This document shows, piece after piece, positions 6,041 through 9,314 of a stretch of 9,314 nt of DNA. Under the pieces are notes generated by a model. It had not been told where the DNA came from. It saw only the letters and a program-made list of their open reading frames with translations, and did no database searches. Position numbers and translations under genes: made by a program. Source of the DNA: Cyanobacteria bacterium OH_CFB_184 (GTDB lineage: Bacteria; Cyanobacteriota; Vampirovibrionia; Gastranaerophilales; Gastranaerophilaceae); contig JAEZOG010000185.1 in assembly GCA_023414155.1 (NCBI GenBank), positions 1-9,314 of the forward strand. The letters run 5' to 3'. Numbering within the stretch: position 1 is the stretch's first letter; every line of letters starts with the position of its first letter.

Positions 6041-6965
6041 ATTGATATGTTTTTAAGCTCGCATCTAATTCTTTTTTTGCATACTTTGGGTGAAACGATA
6101 AGGTTGCGTGGTTTTTTAAAGTTAGTTTTAAATACTTTTGATAGTTTTGAATATCTCCGAGTTTTTTAAATACTTGAGCTTGGTAATAGTATAAATCTGC
6201 TGACAGCGGATTTTCTTCAATACCTGCTTGAAGAACTTCAAGGGCATCTGTCAATCTGTTTTGGCTTGTCAGGATTTGCGAGTATAGCTTGATTGCGTCA
6301 ATATCTTTGGGATTTATTTCAACTGTTTTTTTGAGATTTAAAAGGGCTGAACTTACATCACCTCTTTCCCAGTAAATCGCCGCCAGATTATAGTATGCCC
6401 AACTATAATCAGCTGAGCTCTTTATTACAGTTTCATATTCCTGCATTGCCAGATCAATTTTTCCTGTTTTTTTGTATTCATAACCCAGATGAAATCTTGC
6501 AATTATGTCTTGATCGTTCAGTGAAATAGCTTTTTCCAGATTTTCAATTGCTTGAATAGAATTTCCAAGTTTAGAGTGAATATAACCTATATTGAAAAAT
6601 GAATTTGCATCTTCTTCATCGATTTCAAGCACGTCTTCAAATAGTTCAAGTGCTTTTGAATAGTCTTTTTTTTGCAGAAAAGCACAGCCTAAATTATAGA
6701 TGAAATCTGCTTCGTTAGGGTTTATGTTTAAGGCTTTTGTGTAGCTCTCTATTGCTTTATCTAAATGTTTTAACTTTTCCCATATGATCCCAATGTTGTA
6801 GTGTAATCTGGCATCTTCAGGAAAAATCCCAACAAGATAAAATAAGTTTTTTAGTGCTTCTTCGTTTTCTCCTATTTCAAGCAAAGCAATAGCAAGTTCT
6901 CTTATGGCTTGAAAATTGCTGGGATCTTCTTTTATTAAATTTTGAAGCTCTTCTATCTTTTCCAT
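6039..6965 (-). CDS. Tetratricopeptide repeat protein, eight tandem TPRs
   Basis: The 308-residue protein is almost wholly TPR. Eight 34-residue units fit an exact register at about 17-50, 51-84, 85-118, 119-152, 153-186, 187-220, 221-254 and 255-288. Several end in the typical turn with Pro or Asp (ALNINPNEAD, EINPKDIDA, GIEENPLSAD). It ends in a short basic tail. There is no signal peptide, membrane segment or catalytic domain, so it is likely a cytoplasmic protein-binding scaffold; the partner cannot be deduced. The ATG at 6965 is the only Met near the start of repeat 1 and gives a 16-residue lead-in, but there is no ribosome site in front of it. A sigma70-like promoter ends 6 bases upstream of the ATG, which suggests a leaderless mRNA or a start further inside. 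The gene follows nnrD after 41 bases and is closed by the hairpin at 6010-6040. Confidence 0.88.
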   Translation of the reverse strand: MEKIEELQNLIKEDPSNFQAIRELAIALLEIGENEEALKNLFYLVGIFPEDARLHYNIGIIWEKLKHLDKAIESYTKALNINPNEADFIYNLGCAFLQKKDYSKALELFEDVLEIDEEDANSFFNIGYIHSKLGNSIQAIENLEKAISLNDQDIIARFHLGYEYKKTGKIDLAMQEYETVIKSSADYSWAYYNLAAIYWERGDVSSALLNLKKTVEINPKDIDAIKLYSQILTSQNRLTDALEVLQAGIEENPLSADLYYYQAQVFKKLGDIQNYQKYLKLTLKNHATLSFHPKYAKKELDASLKTYQ

Positions 6966-6971
6966 ATCTCG

Positions 6972-7000
6972 ATTTTAACAGTTTTATACGATTTGTACAA
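6972..7000 (-). promoter_or_regulatory. Sigma70-type promoter directly before the TPR gene
   Basis: On the minus strand TTGTAC (7000-6995) and TAAAAT (6977-6972) are separated by exactly 17 bases. The expected start point, about 7 bases beyond the -10 box, falls on the ATG at 6965. It suggests the TPR gene can be expressed apart from the nnrD operon. Confidence 0.55.
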
Positions 7001-7002
7001 AT
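6991..7002. repeat. Perfect 12-base palindrome ATTTGTACAAAT over the -35 box
   Basis: ATTTGTACAAAT is its own reverse complement and covers the whole -35 element of the TPR gene promoter in the short gap between nnrD and the TPR gene. The position fits a repressor operator. Short AT-rich palindromes also arise by chance. Confidence 0.4.
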
Positions 7003-7006
7003 TCAT

Positions 7007-7885
7007 CTATGAAAATAAAATTTGATTTATTGCTTTTGGAATATAGTCTATTAAATTCGAAGCTAAGACACCGTATTGAGAGTTATCTTGGCTTGCAAGT
7101 TCTCCGCTTAAACCATGGATAAATACTCCTAGCGCTGCAGCTTCAGTAAGTTTTAATCTTTGAGCCAACAGACCTGTTATAATTCCTGTTAAAACATCCC
7201 CGCTGCCTGCTTTAGCTAAAGATGAATTGCCTGTTATATTAGTGTAAACATCTCCATATTTATCTGCAATGACGGTTTTATGACCTTTTAAAACAACAGT
7301 AGCCTTGAACTTTTGAGCAGTCATCTTAGCAAAATGTTCTCTGTTATTGTTAATTTCATCCGTTTCTATATTTAAAAGCCTGGAGAGCTCTTTAGGATGC
7401 GGAGTTAAAATTACATTGTGAGGAAGGGTGTCTAAACCCAACAATGATATTGCGTTTAACCCATCAGCATCAATTACTATAGGAACTTCAGAATTGTATC
7501 CCTTTAAAAACTTGTCGATAAATTCAATCGTACTTGAGTTTGTTGTCAGGCCGCAGCCTAAAGACACTGCCTTAAACGAGCTTATTTGGTCTATAACGAT
7601 TTTCGCATTGTCACTTGCTATACTTTCATTGTTGAAAGTTCTCAGCGGCAAAAACGTCAAGTCAGGCGTCATAGATGCAATATTGTTTATAATGCAATCA
7701 GGGCAAGCAAGAGTTGAATAACCCGCTCCTACTTTCAGCGCAGAGATTGAAGATAGAAAAGCTGCACCTTGATAAAACCTTGAACCTGCTATGTTTAATA
7801 TTCTACCGTAAGTAGCTTTGTTTGAATCTTGAATTCTTTTTGGTAAAAGTCTAAGAGCATCTTTTTTATCAAGTTGTCTATCCAT
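7007..7885 (-). CDS. nnrD: ADP-dependent (S)-NAD(P)H-hydrate dehydratase
   Basis: NnrD dehydrates NADHX and NADPHX, the hydrated damage products of NAD(P)H, using ADP, and so restores the cofactors. The 292 residues cover one complete ribokinase-like domain of the YjeF-C/CARKD family: K..YG (23-27), AGS (33-35), GA (40-41), GCGLTTN (110-116), DADGLN (139-144), TPHPKE (161-166), VVLKGHKT (197-204), GN (219-220) and AGSGDVLTG (226-234), with catalytic Asp at 230. There is no N-terminal NnrE epimerase domain; many bacteria have a fused protein of about 500 residues, so here the epimerase must be separate or absent. The ATG at 7885 overlaps the trmL stop by 8 bases, with AAGG close upstream inside trmL, indicating translational coupling. 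The hydrophobic C-terminus ends just before the TPR gene promoter. A hydroxyethylthiazole-kinase-like activity is unlikely given the TPHPKE and AGSGD set. Confidence 0.93.
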   Translation of the reverse strand: MDRQLDKKDALRLLPKRIQDSNKATYGRILNIAGSRFYQGAAFLSSISALKVGAGYSTLACPDCIINNIASMTPDLTFLPLRTFNNESIASDNAKIVIDQISSFKAVSLGCGLTTNSSTIEFIDKFLKGYNSEVPIVIDADGLNAISLLGLDTLPHNVILTPHPKELSRLLNIETDEINNNREHFAKMTAQKFKATVVLKGHKTVIADKYGDVYTNITGNSSLAKAGSGDVLTGIITGLLAQRLKLTEAAALGVFIHGLSGELASQDNSQYGVLASNLIDYIPKAINQILFS

Positions 7886-8348
7886 TTTGCCTTATCGCCT
7901 CGTATATTACGATTGCAACAGAGTTTGAAAGGTTAAGACTTCTTTGGCCTTCTTTCATCGGTATTGTTATACAGTTTTCTTTGTTGCAGTTGAGCAAATC
8001 TTCGTCTAGTCCTCTTGTTTCAGGGCCAAAAACAAAAAAATCGCCTTCTTTAAAAGGTATATCAGAATATTTTTTTTCTGTTTTTGTTGTCAGGTAATAA
8101 AAATTTGAATCTGGATAGTTGTTTTGTAACTCTTCAATAGAATTAAATTTAGAGATACTTGTGCTATCCCAGTAGTCTAATCCTGATCTTTTAAGATATT
8201 TATCAGTTAATGCAAAGCCTAATTTCCCGACAAGAAATAGTTTAGAGCCTGTACACGCACACAATCTTACAATGTTTCCTGTGTTTTGCGGTATTTCAGG
8301 CTCAACTAAAACTATATTAAAACTTGAATTTATATTATTGTTGCTCAT
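7878..8348 (-). CDS. trmL: tRNA (cytidine(34)-2'-O)-methyltransferase
   Basis: TrmL is a SPOUT-class enzyme that uses S-adenosylmethionine to methylate the 2'-OH of the wobble base in tRNA-Leu isoacceptors. With the ATG at 8348 it has 156 residues, matching the family (E. coli 157). Key motifs are PEIPQNTGNIVR (17-28) near the N-terminus, FGPETRGL (107-114) and IPM....RSLNLSNSVAIVIYE (129-150); the last two form the trefoil-knot cofactor site. A longer reading from GTG at 8402 would add 18 residues before the conserved fold, and these overlap pgsA further; I prefer 8348. No clear ribosome site precedes 8348, but the start lies 14 bases inside the end of pgsA, so translation may depend on ribosomes finishing pgsA. 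It overlaps nnrD by 8 bases. Its place in a lipid and cofactor-repair operon looks like packing rather than a shared pathway. Confidence 0.93.
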   Translation of the reverse strand: MSNNNINSSFNIVLVEPEIPQNTGNIVRLCACTGSKLFLVGKLGFALTDKYLKRSGLDYWDSTSISKFNSIEELQNNYPDSNFYYLTTKTEKKYSDIPFKEGDFFVFGPETRGLDEDLLNCNKENCITIPMKEGQRSLNLSNSVAIVIYEAIRQNG

Positions 8349-9012
8349 TTTTAGTGAAGAATCTTTTGCTTTCAACGATAACAGGTATTCCTCTAAGAAC
8401 ACAGAATATAACAGCGATGTATACCAATGCAGGAGCTACAATGTCTAATACAGGTTGGATTTTGTATACAAACACAGCCCAATGTTCAACTGTCATAGGA
8501 TTATAGTATTCAAGGTTTGGAATATTAGCAGCAATCATAAGAACAAAAGCCAAAGCTTTAGCACCACCATATGCGCCTCTGCTGAATCTTGATGCTGTTA
8601 TGAAATTACCTATTTTATTTTTTATCATGCTTGTTTCGCCAAAGGCAGTGTAACCATCAGCTAAAGCGATACTTCTTAATCCGTCAGTGATGATTCCTCT
8701 TGATAAAACAACCAATGGAACCCAGACGCCTACCCATCCAAGAACTGCAAATACAACCCAATAAGCGTTTTCAACAATTCTATCACCTAATATGTCAAGT
8801 ACAGAACCTAATTTTGAGGATTCATTTCTCATTCTTGCAACATAGCCGTCTAAACCGTCAAGTGCAATTACAAATATTGTCAAAAAGAACGCACTCATAT
8901 AAAATGCCGGCTGATGTGCTGCTTTAACTTGAAATCCGGGTGCAGTACAAAATAGTAACCCTAAAGTTATAAATGCTAATATCACTCTTAAAACTGTCAA
9001 AAAATTAGCCAC
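8335..9012 (-). CDS. CDP-alcohol phosphatidyltransferase family protein (PgsA-like)
   Basis: This integral membrane enzyme transfers a phosphatidyl group from a CDP-lipid to an alcohol. The defining motif D..DG..AR........G...D...D is complete: D52, D55, G56, A59, R60, G69, D73 and D77, which bind two metal ions and the CDP moiety. The N-terminal N3-x-x-T6-x-x-R9 element of the family is present. Hydrophobic segments occur at about 7-22, 37-53, 81-104, 147-163 and 188-208. The usual role would be phosphatidylglycerophosphate synthase (PgsA), but I do not see the LGKxKT-like segment common in PgsA; the matching region reads SRFSRGAYGGAKA (141-153). The acceptor alcohol is therefore uncertain, and the length (225) is above the common 180-200. 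The start is GTG at 9012 because AAAGGAG lies 6 bases upstream. It follows the oxidoreductase gene by 11 bases and overlaps trmL by 14. Confidence 0.88.
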   Translation of the reverse strand: MANFLTVLRVILAFITLGLLFCTAPGFQVKAAHQPAFYMSAFFLTIFVIALDGLDGYVARMRNESSKLGSVLDILGDRIVENAYWVVFAVLGWVGVWVPLVVLSRGIITDGLRSIALADGYTAFGETSMIKNKIGNFITASRFSRGAYGGAKALAFVLMIAANIPNLEYYNPMTVEHWAVFVYKIQPVLDIVAPALVYIAVIFCVLRGIPVIVESKRFFTKNEQQ

Positions 9013-9018
9013 AAAATT

Positions 9019-9025
9019 CTCCTTT
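9019..9025 (-). promoter_or_regulatory. Strong ribosome binding site of the pgsA-like gene
   Basis: AAAGGAG on the minus strand ends 6 bases before the GTG at 9012 and supports that non-ATG start. It shares two bases with the TAA stop codon (9026-9024) of the upstream oxidoreductase gene, so translation of the two is likely coupled. Confidence 0.8.
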
Positions 9026-9314
9026 ACTTCTTGCTTCTTGAGAGCGCAAAGTCAAAGTTATCAAGTGCCTTTCTTCTCTCACCAAGCATGATCTTTTCTG
9101 CTTCTTCCAGTACTCTTGTAACATGGAACCCGTTTTCACCGTCGCTTCTTGCTTTCTTACCTTGTTCAATACAATTTAAGAAATGCTGACACTCAAGTTT
9201 TAAAGGTTCTATTTCAATATAGTCCAGACTTTCTGTTTTTACTGCTCCAGGTGTTCCGTTGTCAAATATTTGTAGTTTGTTTTCGCTTAAGGTGTCATCA
9301 AACATCGCTGAAGC
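9024..9314 (-). CDS. Gfo/Idh/MocA-type oxidoreductase, C-terminal fragment (N-terminus beyond window edge)
   Basis: The frame is open to the right edge and stops with TAA at 9026-9024, so about the last 96 residues of a longer protein are present. The fragment reads (M)FDDTLSENKLQIFDNG, then LKLECQHFLNCIEQGKKARSDGENGFHVTRVLEEAEK. This is the typical C-terminal end of Gfo/Idh/MocA NAD(P)-dependent sugar oxidoreductases: a beta-strand ending in FDD, then the LexEcxHFlxcI and DGxxGxxVxxvLExA signature. The closest flavour is the branch acting on nucleotide or cell-surface sugars, but the substrate and the Rossmann and catalytic EKP regions are outside the window. The Met at 9305 is internal, not a start, since the homologous region continues upstream (ASAM). 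It is the first visible gene of the string leading to the pgsA-like gene. Confidence 0.82.
   Translation of the reverse strand, partial: ASAMFDDTLSENKLQIFDNGTPGAVKTESLDYIEIEPLKLECQHFLNCIEQGKKARSDGENGFHVTRVLEEAEKIMLGERRKALDNFDFALSRSKK

Noticed and set aside
8349..8402. Longer TrmL start at GTG 8402
   Set aside because: AGGA occurs only downstream of that codon, and the added 18 residues precede a fold that normally starts near the N-terminus; ATG 8348 gives 156 residues, the family length.
8700..8927. Plus-strand open frame inside the pgsA-like gene
   Set aside because: It is antisense to the segment encoding the invariant CDP-alcohol motif and has no recognisable features.
9024..9305. Complete 93-residue small protein starting at ATG 9305
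   Set aside because: The frame is open to the window edge and the sequence is the typical C-terminal end of Gfo/Idh/MocA proteins, so the Met is internal.

Overview
This AT-rich window (roughly one third G+C by eye) is almost entirely protein-coding on the minus strand. It is interrupted by one plus-strand RNA gene, the signal recognition particle RNA. The content is bacterial housekeeping and accessory metabolism. I see no phage, transposon, CRISPR, toxin or other defence genes, and no tRNA or rRNA. The lineage cannot be fixed from the sequence. The SRP RNA is the long Alu-bearing type best known from Firmicutes such as Bacillus and Clostridia. The NadC C-terminal signature (an S-S-S-A motif where many families have S-V-G-A) and the general protein style would also fit a low-GC non-photosynthetic cyanobacterial relative (Gastranaerophilales/Melainabacteria). 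I treat both as open.

Reading in the direction of minus-strand transcription, from the right edge to the left, there are three blocks. Block A (9314 to 7007) is a tightly packed gene string. It holds the C-terminal end of a Gfo/Idh/MocA-type oxidoreductase, a CDP-alcohol phosphatidyltransferase (PgsA-like), the tRNA methyltransferase TrmL, and the NAD(P)H-hydrate dehydratase NnrD. The genes are 11 bases apart or overlap by 14 and 8 bases. An eight-repeat TPR protein (6965 to 6039) follows after 41 bases; a good promoter sequence lies directly before its start codon, so it may be transcribed separately. A bidirectional hairpin terminator (6010-6040) serves both this gene and the convergent SRP RNA gene (about 5745-6008, plus strand).

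Block B is nadB (5594 to 3972) and nadC (3994 to 3152), which overlap by 23 bases. They encode L-aspartate oxidase and quinolinate phosphoribosyltransferase, two of the three enzymes of de novo NAD synthesis. NadA is not in the window. NnrD in block A repairs damaged NAD(P)H, so two sides of NAD metabolism lie on either side of the SRP RNA gene, though in separate transcription units.

Block C is etfB, etfA and an MFS sugar-type transporter (SLC45/GPH-like, cut by the left edge), spaced 13 and 27 bases apart. EtfB carries the DGDTAQxGP motif typical of electron-bifurcating-type flavoproteins, but no dehydrogenase partner is present in the window. A 14-base palindrome lies in the 149-base gap before etfB.

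I did not find an obviously new biological system. The points most worth a second look are the compensated base changes at the tip of the SRP RNA, the possibly leaderless TPR gene with a perfect palindrome over its -35 box, and the partnerless etfBA operon linked to a transporter.
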